This document shows positions 26,597-36,030 of a stretch of DNA of 64,000 nt, piece after piece. The DNA is from Lysobacterales bacterium. GTDB lineage: Bacteria; Pseudomonadota; Gammaproteobacteria; Xanthomonadales; Rhodanobacteraceae. The notes below the pieces were generated by a model. The model was not told where the DNA came from, did no database searches, and worked only from the letters and a program-made list of their open reading frames with translations. Position 1 is the stretch's first letter. Each line of letters begins with the position of its first letter. Where the stretch lies: assembly GCA_016707485.1 (NCBI GenBank), contig JADJHN010000001.1, positions 930,001 to 994,000 of the forward strand, read 5' to 3'. Position numbers and translations under genes: made by a program.

Positions 26597-28367
26597 TAGC
26601 TGTAGAAAAACCCATCCACAGCCTATCATTCGTCATGTCCGCAACAAAGCGGAAAATGAGGCGAAGCAACGATGGCGCGATACCGGCACTACGACCCCCA
26701 GCAGACCAAGATGATCGCGGTGTCTTATGCTCGACAATTGCTGCCTGGAACCTTTGAGCACGCGTTGAGCTACCTGATCGACAACGAGATCGATCTCGGA
26801 CGATTTGCCGAGCGCTTCAAGAATGACGAGACCGGTGCGCCTGCCTACGACCCGGCGGTATTGCTCAAGGTGGTGCTGTTCGCCTACTCGCGCGGCATCA
26901 CCTCCTCGCGCACGATGGCGCGAGCGTGTGCGGAGAATGTGCAGTTCATTGCCCTGGCCTGCGACCAGCAACCGCACTTCACCACCCTGGCGCACTTCGT
27001 CGCGACGCTGGGCAAGGAAGTCGAGGCGGTATTTCGAGACGTGCTGATGGTCTGCAACACGCAAGGTCTGATCGGCAAGAAGATGTTTGCCATCGACGGC
27101 TGCAAGCTGCCTTCGAACGCCTCCAAGGAATGGAGCGGCACCCGGGCGGACTTCGAGCGCAAGGCGGCGAAGATGGAGCGCGCCGTGGCTCATCTGGTCA
27201 AGGCGCATGCCGAGCAAGATGCCAGCGAAGCACTCGATCCCAGCCAGGACAAGCAGCGCGAACACGAAGAACGGACCCTCGCCACCTTGCGCAAGAATGC
27301 CGGCAAGCTGCGCTCAGCCCTGGCCACCACGAGCGAACGCATGGGTGCCCAAGGCAAGCCGATCAAGCGCAACCTGACTGATGCCGAAAGCGCCACGCTC
27401 AAGAGCGGTCATGGCGTGGTTCAAGGCTATATCGGCGTCGCGGCGGTCGACGGCGCGCATCAGGTGATTGTCGAAGCGCAAGCGCACGGCACGCCACAAG
27501 AACACGACCTGCTCAAGCCGGTGATTGACGGCGTACGCAAGCACTTCAAGGCCATCGGCGAAGACGGTGCCGTCGATGCCGCGGCCTATCTGGCCGACGC
27601 CGGCTACCACAGCGAACGCGGCCTGAAAGACCTGGCCGCCGATGGCATCGACGGTTATATCGCGGACGGCACTATGCGCAAGCGCGACCCGCGCTACGCC
27701 GAGGCAAGCGTGCACAAGCGACCCAGCAAGGCGAAGACCTTCCTGCCCAGGGACTTCAGCTTCGATCGCGAACACGGCACCTGTATTTGCCCCGCCGGAC
27801 AGAGCCTCAAACTCAACAGCGCCAACGCCATCATCAGCGGTCGCAAGGCCACCGTATTCAAGGGCACCGCCGCCACCTGCGCGGCGTGTCCGCTGCGCAG
27901 TCAGTGCCTGCGCAAGCCTGATCTCACCGCCGTACGCCAGGTGGCCTTTTTTGAAGGCGCGGTAGCGAGCAAGCTGACCAACCCGCACTGCCGCGCCATG
28001 CGCGAGAAGATCGACAGCGAAAAGGACGTGCAATCTACGCCCATCGCATGGGTCTGATCGAACCGGTGTTCGGCCACACCCAACAACGCGGCCTGCGACG
28101 ATTCACGCTACGCGGCCAAACCAAAGTCGACACGCAATGGAAGCTGTTTTGCATCGTCCACAACGTGGCGAAATTGCAGGTTTACGGGAAGATGGCCGCG
28201 TAAGCGGAGAACCGTCCGTAAAACACCCCAAAACAGCCCGATCAACGCCGAAAATCAGCGTGTGAATGATCGAAGAGCGACACGCAAAGAATCCCGCGAA
28301 CCCGAAATGAAAATCCGCCAGCAAGGCGGATGCGTGGACGAGCAGAAAGGGGTTTTTCTACAGCTTC
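26597..28367 (+). mobile_element. IS1182-family insertion sequence, copy 2
   Basis: Same ends as copy 1, about 1771 bp. It is inserted immediately after the AACG (26593-26596) of the GTCTAACG box of attC site 3. Its right end is followed by AACG (28368-28371) and then directly by copy 3, so two copies sit head-to-tail at one target. Confidence 0.85.
26672..28203 (+). pseudogene. IS1182-family transposase, copy 2 (frameshift near the 3' end)
   Basis: Begins MARYRHYDPQQTKMIAVSYA, the natural start, and is nearly identical to copies 1 and 4. One G is missing in the GGG near 28024, so after KIDSEK the frame is lost. The remainder (GLIEPVFGHTQQRGLRRFTL to the TAA at 28201) is intact in another frame. 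The lost part includes the final catalytic Glu region. Confidence 0.85.
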
Positions 28368-28371
28368 AACG

Positions 28372-30146
28372 TAGCTGTAGAAAAACCCATCCACAGCCTA
28401 TCATTCGTCATGTCCGCAACAAAGCGGAAAATGAGGCGAAGCGACGATGGCGCGATACCGGCACTACGACCCCCAGCAGACCAAGATGATCGCGGTGTCC
28501 TACGGGCGGCAGCTGCTGCCTGGCTCGTTCGAGCATGCGCTGAGTTATCTGATCGACAACGAGATCGACCTTGATCGCTTTGCCGCGCGCTTCAAGAACG
28601 ACGACACCGGTGCGCCGGCCTACGATCCGGCGGTATTGCTCAAGGTGGTGCTGTTCGCCTACTCGCGCGGCATCACCTCCTCGCGCACGATGGCGCGGGC
28701 GTGTCTGGAGAACGTGCAGTTCATTGCCCTGGCCTGCGATCAGCAGCCGCATTTCACCACGCTGGCGAACTTCGTGGCGACGCTGGGCAAGGACGTCGAG
28801 GCGGTGTTTCGCGATGTGTTGTTGGTCTGCAATACGCAGGGTTTGATCGGCAAGAACATGTTCGCCATCGATGGCTGCAAGCTGCCCTCGAATGCGTCGA
28901 AGGAATGGAGTGGCACCCGCGCCGACTTCGAGCGCAAAGCCGCGAAGATGGAGCGCGCCGTCGCTCATCTGGTCAAGACACATGCCGAGCAAGATGCCAG
29001 CGAAGCACTCGATCCCAACCCGGACAAGCAGCGTGAACACGAAGAACGCACGCTGGCGACGTTGCGCCGGAATGCCGAGAAGCTGCGCTCGGCGTTGGCC
29101 AACACCAGCGAGCGTATCGGTGCCAAAGGCAAGCCGATCAAGCGCAACCTGACCGATGCCGACAGCGCCACGCTAAAGAGCGGTCACGGCGTGGTGCAGG
29201 GCTATATCGGCGTCGCTGCAGTCGATGGCGCGTGCCAGGTGATTGTGGAAGCGCAAGCGCACGGCACGCCACAAGAACACGACCTGCTCAAGCCGGTGAT
29301 CGATGGCGTGCGCCAGCATTTCAAGGCCATCGGCGAAGCCGGCGCAGTCGATGACGCAGCCTACCTGGCCGACGCCGGCTATCACAGCGAACGCGGCCTG
29401 AAGGCCTTGGCCGCCGAGGACATCGACGGCTACATCGCCGACGGCACCATGCGCAAGCGCGATCCGCGCTACGCCAAGGCAAACGTGCACAAGCGACCCA
29501 GCAAAGCAAAGACCTTTTTGCCCAAGGACTTCACCTTCGATCGCGAGCAAGGCACCTGTGTGTGCCCGGCCAACAAGACGCTCAAGCTCAACAGCGCCAA
29601 CGCCATCATCAGCGGTCGCAATGCGATCGTGTTCAAGGGCACCGCCGCCACCTGCGACGCGTGTCCGCTGCGCAGCCAGTGCCTGCGCAAACCGGATCTC
29701 ACCGCCGTGCGCCAAGTGGCCTTCTTCGAAGGTGCCGTGGCAAGCAAACTGCCCAACCCGCACTGCCGCGCCATGCGCGAGAAAATCGACAGTGACAAAG
29801 GCCGCGCGATCTATGCCCAGCGCATGGGATTGATTGAACCGGTGTTCGGTCACATCCAGCAACGCGGCCTGCGACGATTCACGCTGCGCGGACAAACCAA
29901 GGTCGACACCCAATGGAAGCTGTTCTGCATTGTCCACAACGTGGCGAAACTGCAAGTCTACGGCAAGATGGCCGCGTAAGCGGAGATCCGCCCGAAAAAC
30001 ACGGCTCATGCAGCCCTATCGTGGGCAAATATCGACGCGTCAGCGAACACCGAAAAGTCGACGCCGCCGTTCACTACGATGAAACGAGAAATCCGCCAGC
30101 GCGGCGGATCGTTTTGCCTCTCGGAAAGGGGTTTTTCTACAGCTTC
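28372..30146 (+). mobile_element. IS1182-family insertion sequence, copy 3 (divergent, intact)
   Basis: About 1775 bp with the same ends. It is flanked by AACG (28368-28371, shared with copy 2) and AACA (30147-30150). The coding sequence differs from the other copies at many synonymous sites and the 3' non-coding part differs more strongly, yet about 70 bases at the gene's 3' end are identical to copy 1. This suggests recombination between copies. Confidence 0.85.
28447..29979 (+). CDS. IS1182-family transposase, copy 3 (only unbroken copy)
   Basis: DDE transposase of 510 residues with the normal start MARYRHYDPQQTKMIAVSYG. Features are as in copy 1: AIDGCKLPSNASKEWSGTRA, YLADAGYHSERGLKALAAED, CPLRSQCLRKPDLTAV and GRAIYAQRMGLIEPVFGH. 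It is the only one of the four without a frameshift, so it could supply transposase in trans to the others, whose ends are conserved. Confidence 0.93.
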   Translation: MARYRHYDPQQTKMIAVSYGRQLLPGSFEHALSYLIDNEIDLDRFAARFKNDDTGAPAYDPAVLLKVVLFAYSRGITSSRTMARACLENVQFIALACDQQPHFTTLANFVATLGKDVEAVFRDVLLVCNTQGLIGKNMFAIDGCKLPSNASKEWSGTRADFERKAAKMERAVAHLVKTHAEQDASEALDPNPDKQREHEERTLATLRRNAEKLRSALANTSERIGAKGKPIKRNLTDADSATLKSGHGVVQGYIGVAAVDGACQVIVEAQAHGTPQEHDLLKPVIDGVRQHFKAIGEAGAVDDAAYLADAGYHSERGLKALAAEDIDGYIADGTMRKRDPRYAKANVHKRPSKAKTFLPKDFTFDREQGTCVCPANKTLKLNSANAIISGRNAIVFKGTAATCDACPLRSQCLRKPDLTAVRQVAFFEGAVASKLPNPHCRAMREKIDSDKGRAIYAQRMGLIEPVFGHIQQRGLRRFTLRGQTKVDTQWKLFCIVHNVAKLQVYGKMAA

Positions 30147-30192
30147 AACACCTGAGTTAAGCCGCGCCGCGAAGCGGCGTCGGCTTGAATGA
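30147..30192 (-). repeat. attC site 3 core (site split by two IS1182 copies and one IS110 copy)
   Basis: The core contains TTAAGCCGCGCCGCGAAGCG followed by GCGTCGGCTTGAATGA, very close to the reverse complement of the well-known aadA attC. The outer box GTCTAACG is at 26589-26596, separated by IS1182 copies 2 and 3. The opposite box GTTAGAC is at 31701-31707, separated by IS110 copy 1. Closed up, these pieces give a normal attC of about 65 bases ending the TonB-C cassette. Confidence 0.85.
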
Positions 30193-31697
30193 GTAAAAAG
30201 AGACTTCCCGCATCCTACGGCCTCTGGGGCCATGATGGTAGTTCTACACAACCGTCAACAGAAGGGGAAGTCTCCGTGAGCACTATAACCATGGGCGTGG
30301 ATTTGGCGAAGTCGGTGTTTGCGGTCTGCACGGTCGATGCCGCGGGCCGGGTGTTGGCGCGGCAGGAATTCAAGCGCGAAGCATTTGCGCGGTGGTTGGC
30401 GCAGGTGCCGGCGGGCACCGTGGTGGCGATGGAAGCGTGCAGCGGGGCGCATCACTGGGCACGGCGCTGCGTCGAGTACGGGCTTGCGCCGCGGATCATG
30501 GCGGCGCAGTTCGTCACCCCGTTTCGCAAGGCGCGTGCGACCAAGAACGATCACGCCGATGCCGAGGCGATCGCCACCGCGGCGCGACAGGGCAACATGC
30601 GCTTCGTGCCCATCAAGTCGATCGATCAGCAGGCGCGGTTGTCGTGGCATCGCGTGCGCGAAGGCTACAAGATGGAACATCTGGCCATCGACAACCGCTT
30701 GCGTGGCCTGCTGGCCGAGTTCGGCATCGTGGTGGCGAAGTCTGAGTCGGCATTGCGTGCGGCCCTGGCCGATCCGGATCAGCTGACCGGCTTGCCGGCA
30801 GAAATGAGGGAATTGATCGCCGATCTGAATGCGCATTGGCAACAGGTTCCGAACGCGCATCGACGCCTGCGATGCGCGCATCACGGCGCACGCCCACGCG
30901 GATGAACGCTGCGTGCGCCTGCGTTCGATCATCGGTGTCGGCCCGCTCACCGCCGATGCCCTAGTCGCTACGGTCGGCTCGGCGCGTGCGTTCAAGAACG
31001 GCCGGCAACTGGCGGCCTGGCTGGGCCTGGTGCCGCGCCAGCACTCCAGCGGCGGGCGCACCGTGCTGGGTTCGATCAGTTGTCGGGGCGATGCGTATTT
31101 GCGCACCGTGCTGATCCAGGGCGCGCGTTCCAGCCTGCAGCGCGCCAAGGCAGTCAGCGTGGAGAAGTCCACACCCGAGCAGGTCTGGATCCGATCCCTG
31201 GCCGCTCGGCTGCCGTTTGGCAAAGTCATCGTCGCCATTGCCAACAAACATGCGCGGCAACTGTGGGCGATGCTCGCACACGAGGTGGACTACGACCCCG
31301 GTGCCTGCGTGCACCATCCCCTGCAGCGCACGCAAGCCACGGCTTGAGATCTTCTGTTCCCTTCACCGTCAGCGCGACAAGGTAGAGAACGGCTCAGACC
31401 GACCTGGAGAGAACCTGACTAACTATCCGGCCGTCACACCGTGTTCCGGTTGATCCCCGAAACACCGACGACACCGATGAATGAACGAGGTCTCCAGGTG
31501 CGGTTTTTACCCTGGTCCGCATCGGCACAGCGATGCAACAAGACCGTTTGAGGAAATGCAGTCTGACAACCGTTTTGTCACCCGCTTTGCACTGACAGCG
31601 CAGTACGTAACAAAGGAACAATCAATGACCAGCAGAAGCCCGAATGCTGAGGGCAAAGGCATCACTTGCCCGGGGTTGACAGGAAGTCTCTTGAGGA
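30193..31697 (+). mobile_element. IS110-family (IS1111 group) insertion sequence, copy 1, in attC 3
   Basis: About 1505 bp, inserted between GGCTTGAATGA and the GTTAGAC box of attC 3. Subterminal inverted repeats AAGAGACTTCCC (left, near 30199) and GGAAGTCTCTT (right, near 31683) lie a few bases in from the ends, as in IS1111-type elements. No target duplication is evident. Copy 2 at 34692-36196 is nearly identical and at the same position in another attC. Confidence 0.88.
30276..31347 (+). pseudogene. IS110/IS1111 transposase, copy 1 (one extra C)
   Basis: The GTG at 30276 follows AGGGGAAG and encodes STITMGVDLAKSVFAVCTVD, the N-terminal RuvC-like domain with candidate Asp, Glu (VAMEACSGAHHW) and Asp residues (KNDHADAEAIA). 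An extra C at 30849-30850, absent in copy 2, shifts the frame at HWQQV. The C-terminal transposase_20 part (SIIGVGPLTADALVATVGSA, then GRTVLGSISCRGDAYLRTVL with the Ser) is intact in the next frame. Non-functional as sequenced. Confidence 0.85.
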
Positions 31698-32093
31698 AAA
31701 GTTAGACCTGCCAGCTCCGACGCTGGATGAGCCTTGGAACTTAAATTCCACCGGAACTCGGTGGCGACAGGCGCGGTGTCTGGGTGGATAGCGCCATTGA
31801 GCAACAGCAGAAAGAATGGCCTCATTGTAGCCGACCGGCTGACCGGTACTGAGACCGACGGGTTGCCAAGCCGAGGACACGATGGTGGGCGACTGCACAT
31901 GACCTGCAACACTAACGACGAAAGAGACTTGGGCCTCACCAGAGAACTCGTTGTGCAGCCGGGATGGGAGCTTTGGTGTTGCAGTGAATGAAGGTGCAAG
32001 ACCAGAAGGACACGTGAGGAGGGTGGCTGCGGACGCGTAGCCACCCAGCGTGAGGCCAAGAGAAAAAACCACCAGATTACGGATTGGTTTCAT
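31662..32093 (-). CDS. Secreted TonB C-terminal-domain-like cassette protein
   Basis: Product of 143 residues. A signal peptide (MKPIRNLVVFSLGLTLGGYA) is followed by one TonB-C-like domain with AQVSFVVSVAGHVQSPTIVS and a YNEAILSAVAQWRYPP segment, then VPVEFKF. The membrane anchor and Pro-rich spacer of true TonB are missing. The last 15 or so residues are encoded by the attC box and the end of the IS110 copy, so the C-terminus was altered by that insertion. It starts five bases from attC 4, in cassette orientation. Confidence 0.7.
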   Translation of the reverse strand: MKPIRNLVVFSLGLTLGGYASAATLLTCPSGLAPSFTATPKLPSRLHNEFSGEAQVSFVVSVAGHVQSPTIVSSAWQPVGLSTGQPVGYNEAILSAVAQWRYPPRHRACRHRVPVEFKFQGSSSVGAGRSNFSSRDFLSTPGK

Positions 32094-32098
32094 GGCAG

Positions 32099-32176
32099 GT
32101 CTAACGCACTAGCTCAGCCGCGAATTTGCCGCAGCGAAGCGGAGGCAAATACGTCGGCTGGAGCGCATTGTTAGCC
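32099..32176 (-). repeat. attC site 4 (intact)
   Basis: A 78-bp imperfect palindrome with end boxes GTCTAACG (32099-32106) and GTTAGCC (32170-32176). Arms CAGCCGCG / CGTCGGCTG flank ATTTGCC / GGCAAAT and a CGCAGCGAAGCGG loop region. It ends the murein endopeptidase cassette, whose TAA stop is inside the GGCTAAC box. Confidence 0.88.
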
Positions 32177-32854
32177 CTGCGCTGGCTTGCAGGGAAGCGA
32201 GAAGTCAATGTGGTAATGCTCGTCATGGCGCACCCATGCTTGGCCCTGCATGAATTTGACGCTTTGCTTAACGAAAGCACCGCGCTTTGTGTTGTAGAGC
32301 TTTGGAATGAACGCTGGCTCGAAGATAACCCGCGCCACACCAACGCCGTTTTTCTGTGCCGCTGTATGCACGGCATAAAGATGCTCTGCAATGGCCTCGA
32401 AGTCTATGGTGAGGTCGTTGTAACCAGCCGCACCATCAAACTCGATGCTGTAACCGAACTTGTTTGTCACGCCGGTGGGCAAAGGGACAGACCGGCCCTC
32501 CGAATTGCGGACAGGAACCATGAAATCTACTGCCAGCCCGTTTTGATGAGTGCGATGCGGTTTGATGCGTCCGCCACTGGCCCAGCCTGACTCGCCGTAT
32601 ACGAAGACCGTGTTGGGCAGTGACTGACCTACCGCTGTGTATGCCTCCGATACGACCCGCGCGACCTTTGAATGTACGTAGGTGCGGCCGAGGCTGACGC
32701 CCAAAGAACTGTATGGCGAAAAGTTACTGCCGGACTCGACGATTTGAACGCCTCCCTCAAGACGGCCTTTGCTGGGCGTGCCGAAGCAGACGCTCTCTGC
32801 GGCGCTTGCCCCTATTGGCAATGCAAGAAGTAGGAGCGGAGCCAGACGGATCAT
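32171..32854 (-). CDS. M74-like (MepA-type) murein endopeptidase, secreted, cassette gene
   Basis: Product of 227 residues with signal peptide MIRLAPLLLLALPIGASA. The metal-binding pattern of LAS-type peptidases is visible: HRTHQNGLAVDFMVP near residue 115 (His and Asp ligands) and HDEHYHIDF near the C-terminus (His-x-His). These match the penicillin-insensitive murein endopeptidase family, which cuts D-Ala-mDAP crosslinks. A Cys near residue 22 and one near the end may form a disulfide. The start at 32854 is 10 bases from the next attC box and the stop lies in attC 4, so it is a cassette. Confidence 0.78.
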   Translation of the reverse strand: MIRLAPLLLLALPIGASAAESVCFGTPSKGRLEGGVQIVESGSNFSPYSSLGVSLGRTYVHSKVARVVSEAYTAVGQSLPNTVFVYGESGWASGGRIKPHRTHQNGLAVDFMVPVRNSEGRSVPLPTGVTNKFGYSIEFDGAAGYNDLTIDFEAIAEHLYAVHTAAQKNGVGVARVIFEPAFIPKLYNTKRGAFVKQSVKFMQGQAWVRHDEHYHIDFSLPCKPAQG

Positions 32855-32871
32855 GTTTTTAGGGGCTAACG

Positions 32872-34645
32872 TAGCTGTAGAAAAACCCATCCACAGCCTA
32901 TCATTCGTCATGTCCGCAACAAAGCGGAAAATGAGGCGAAGCAACGATGGCGCGATACCGGCACTACGACCCCCAGCAGACCAAGATGATCGCGGTGTCT
33001 TATGCTCGACAATTGCTGCCTGGAACCTTTGAGCACGCGTTGAGCTACCTGATCGACAACGAGATCGATCTCGGACGATTTGCCGAGCGCTTCAAGAATG
33101 ACGAGACCGGTGCGCCTGCCTACGACCCGGCGGTATTGCTCAAGGTGGTGCTGTTCGCCTACTCGCGCGGCATCACCTCCTCGCGCACGATGGCGCGAGC
33201 GTGTGCGGAGAATGTGCAGTTCATTGCCCTGGCCTGCGACCAGCAACCGCACTTCACCACCCTGGCGCACTTCGTCGCGACGCTGGGCAAGGAAGTCGAG
33301 GCGGTATTTCGAGACGTGCTGATGGTCTGCAACGCGCAAGGTCTGATCGGCAAGACGATGTTTGCCATCGACGGCTGCAAGCTGCCTTCTGAACGCCTCC
33401 AAGGAATGGAGCGGCACCCGGGCGGACTTCGAGCGCAAGGCGGCGAAGATGGAGCGCGCCGTGGCTCATCTGGTCAAGGCGCATGCCGAGCAAGATGCCA
33501 GCGAAGCACTCGATCCCAGCCAGGACAAGCAGCGCGAACACGAAGAACGGACCCTCGCCACCTTGCGCAAGAATGCCGGCAAGCTGCGCTCAGCCCTGGC
33601 CACCACGAGCGAACGCATGGGTGCCCAGGGCAAGCCGATCAAGCGCAACCTGACTGATGCCGAAAGCGCCACGCTCAAGAGCGGTCATGGCGTGGTTCAA
33701 GGCTATATCGGCGTCGCGGCGGTCGACGGCGCGCATCAGGTGATTGTCGAAGCGCAAGCGCACGGCACGCCACAAGAACACGACCTGCTCAAGCCGGTGA
33801 TTGACGGCGTACGCAAGCACTTTAAGGCCATCGGCGAAGACGGTGCCGTCGATGCCGCGGCCTATCTGGCCGACGCCGGCTACCACAGCGAACGCGGCCT
33901 GAAAGACCTGGCCGCCGATGGCATCGACGGTTATATCGCGGACGGCACTATGCGCAAGCGCGACCCGCGCTACGCCGAGGCAAGCGTGCACAAGCGACCC
34001 AGCAAGGCGAAGACCTTCCTGCCCAGGGACTTCAGCTTCGATCGCGAACACGGCACCTGTATTTGCCCCGCCGGACAGAGCCTCAAACTCAACAGCGCCA
34101 ACGCCATCATCAATGGTCGCAAGGCCACCGTATTCAAGGGCACCGCCGCCACCTGCGCGGCGTGTCCGCTGCGCAGTCAGTGCCTGCGCAAGCCTGATCT
34201 CACCGCCGTACGCCAGGTGGCCTTTTTCGAAGGCGCGGTAGCGAGCAAGCTGACCAACCCGCACTGCCGCGCCATGCGCGAGAAGATCGACAGCGAAAAG
34301 GGACGTGCAATCTACGCCCATCGCATGGGCCTGATCGAGCCGGTATTCGGCCACACACAACAACGCGGACTGCGACGATTCACGCTACGCGGGCAAACCA
34401 AAGTCGACACGCAATGGAAGCTGTTTTGCATCGTCCACAACGTGGCGAAATTGCAGGTTTACGGGAAGATGGCCGCGTAAGCGGAGAACCGTCCGTAAAA
34501 CACCCCCAAAACAGCCCGATCAACGCCGAAAATCAGCGTGTGAATGATCGAAGAGCGACACGCAAAGAATCCCGCGAACCCGAAATGAAAATCCGCCAGC
34601 AAGGCGGATGCGTGGACGAGCAGAAAGGGGTTTTTCTACAGCTTC
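32872..34645 (+). mobile_element. IS1182-family insertion sequence, copy 4, in attC 5
   Basis: About 1774 bp with the same ends as copy 1. It is flanked by a perfect AACG direct repeat (32868-32871 and 34646-34649). This is the clearest case for a four-base target duplication, and it falls inside the GGCTAACG box of attC 5. Confidence 0.87.
32947..34480 (+). pseudogene. IS1182-family transposase, copy 4 (one extra T)
   Basis: Natural start MARYRHYDPQQTKMIAVSYA. An extra T near 33390 (CCTTCTGAACG where copies 1 and 2 have CCTTCGAACG) shifts the frame at DGCKLPS. The remaining two thirds, from NASKEWSGTRADFERKAAKM to the TAA at 34478, are open in the next frame. Almost identical to copies 1 and 2 otherwise. 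Confidence 0.85.
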
Positions 34646-34691
34646 AACGCCTGAATTAAGCCGCGCCGCGAAGCGGCGTCGGCTTGAATGA
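34646..34691 (-). repeat. attC site 5 core (split by IS1182 copy 4 and IS110 copy 2)
   Basis: Same core as site 3 (TTAAGCCGCGCCGCGAAGCG then GCGTCGGCTTGAATGA). The outer box GGCTAACG is at 32864-32871 and the opposite box GTTATGC is at 36200-36206. It belongs to the MerC/GDCCVxC cassette, whose stop codon lies in the GCATAAC box. Confidence 0.85.
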
Positions 34692-34774
34692 GTAAAAAGA
34701 GACTTCCCGCATCCTACGGCCTCTGGGGCCATGATGGTAGTTCTACACAACCGTCAACAGAAGGGGAAGTCTCC

Positions 34775-35845
34775 GTGAGCACTATAACCATGGGCGTGGA
34801 TTTGGCGAAGTCGGTGTTTGCGGTCTGCACGGTCGATGCCGCGGGCCGGGTGTTGGCGCGGCAGGAATTCAAGCGCGAAGCATTTGCGCGGTGGTTGGCG
34901 CAGGTGCCGGCGGGCACCGTGGTGGCGATGGAAGCGTGCAGCGGGGCGCATCACTGGGCACGGCGCTGCGTCGAGTACGGGCTTGCGCCGCGGATCATGG
35001 CGGCGCAGTTCGTCACCCCGTTTCGCAAGGCGCGTGCGACCAAGAACGATCACGCCGATGCCGAGGCGATCGCCACCGCGGCGCGACAGGGCAACATGCG
35101 CTTCGTGCCCATCAAGTCGATCGATCAGCAGGCGCGGTTGTCGTGGCATCGCGTGCGCGAAGGCTACAAGATGGAACATCTGGCCATCGACAACCGCTTG
35201 CGTGGCCTGCTGGCCGAGTTCGGCATCGTGGTGGCGAAGTCTGAGTCGGCATTGCGTGCGGCCCTGGCCGATCCGGATCAGCTGACCGGCTTGCCGGCAG
35301 AAATGAGGGAATTGATCGCCGATCTGAATGCGCATTGGCAACAGGTTCGAACGCGCATCGACGCCTGCGATGCGCGCATCACGGCGCACGCCCACGCGGA
35401 TGAACGCTGCGTGCGCCTGCGTTCGATCATCGGTGTCGGCCCGCTCACCGCCGATGCCCTAGTCGCTACGGTCGGCTCGGCGCGTGCGTTCAAGAACGGC
35501 CGGCAACTGGCGGCCTGGCTGGGCCTGGTGCCGCGCCAGCACTCCAGCGGCGGGCGCACCGTGCTGGGTTCGATCAGTTGTCGGGGCGATGCGTATTTGC
35601 GCACCGTGCTGATCCAGGGCGCGCGTTCCAGCCTGCAGCGCGCCAAGGCAGTCAGCGTGGAGAAGTCCACACCCGAGCAGGTCTGGATCCGATCCCTGGC
35701 CGCTCGGCTGCCGTTTGGCAAAGTCATCGTCGCCATTGCCAACAAACATGCGCGGCAACTGTGGGCGATGCTCGCACACGAGGTGGACTACGACCCCGGT
35801 GCCTGCGTGCACCATCCCCTGCAGCGCACGCAAGCCACGGCTTGA
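34775..35845 (+). CDS. IS110/IS1111-family transposase (recombinase)
   Basis: Product of 356 residues. The GTG at 34775 follows AGGGGAAG; a longer frame upstream starts inside the left end and is less likely. The RuvC-like DEDD domain shows GVDLAKSVF, VAMEACSGAHHW and KNDHADAEAIATAARQ. The C-terminal transposase_20 domain shows SIIGVGPLTADALVATVGSA, then WLGLVPRQHSSGG and LGSISCRGDAYLRTVLIQGA, whose Ser is in the nucleophile position known for IS110 recombinases. Likely the active copy. Confidence 0.92.
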   Translation: MSTITMGVDLAKSVFAVCTVDAAGRVLARQEFKREAFARWLAQVPAGTVVAMEACSGAHHWARRCVEYGLAPRIMAAQFVTPFRKARATKNDHADAEAIATAARQGNMRFVPIKSIDQQARLSWHRVREGYKMEHLAIDNRLRGLLAEFGIVVAKSESALRAALADPDQLTGLPAEMRELIADLNAHWQQVRTRIDACDARITAHAHADERCVRLRSIIGVGPLTADALVATVGSARAFKNGRQLAAWLGLVPRQHSSGGRTVLGSISCRGDAYLRTVLIQGARSSLQRAKAVSVEKSTPEQVWIRSLAARLPFGKVIVAIANKHARQLWAMLAHEVDYDPGACVHHPLQRTQATA

Positions 35846-35889
35846 GATCTTCTGTTCCCTTCACCGTCAGCGCGACAAGGTAGAGAACG

Positions 35890-36030
35890 GCTCAGACCGA
35901 CCTGGAGAGAACCTGACTAACTATCCGGCCGTCACACCGTGTTCCGGTTGATCCCCGAAACACCGACGACACCGATGAATGAACGAGGTCTCCAGGTGCG
36001 GTTTTTTACCCTGGTCCGCATCGGCACAGC
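35890..36030 (+). ncRNA. Candidate bridge (guide) RNA of IS110 copy 2
   Basis: The right end after the transposase stop has no gene but clear structure. ACCTGGAGA (35900-35908) pairs perfectly with TCTCCAGGT (35989-35997). A second stem GCATCG/CGATGC lies around 36019-36036. The first loop contains TGAATGAA (35976-35983), which equals the attC sequence across the insertion point (TTGAATGA then ATTG). IS1111-type elements are known to encode their bridge RNA in this end. The equivalent in copy 1 is at 31402-31499. RNA extent and strand are inferred. Confidence 0.45.

Noticed and set aside
23830..34645. Composite transposon bounded by IS1182 copies
   Set aside because: The copies are in direct orientation and each sits at its own attC target; independent insertions explain the layout better than movement as one unit.
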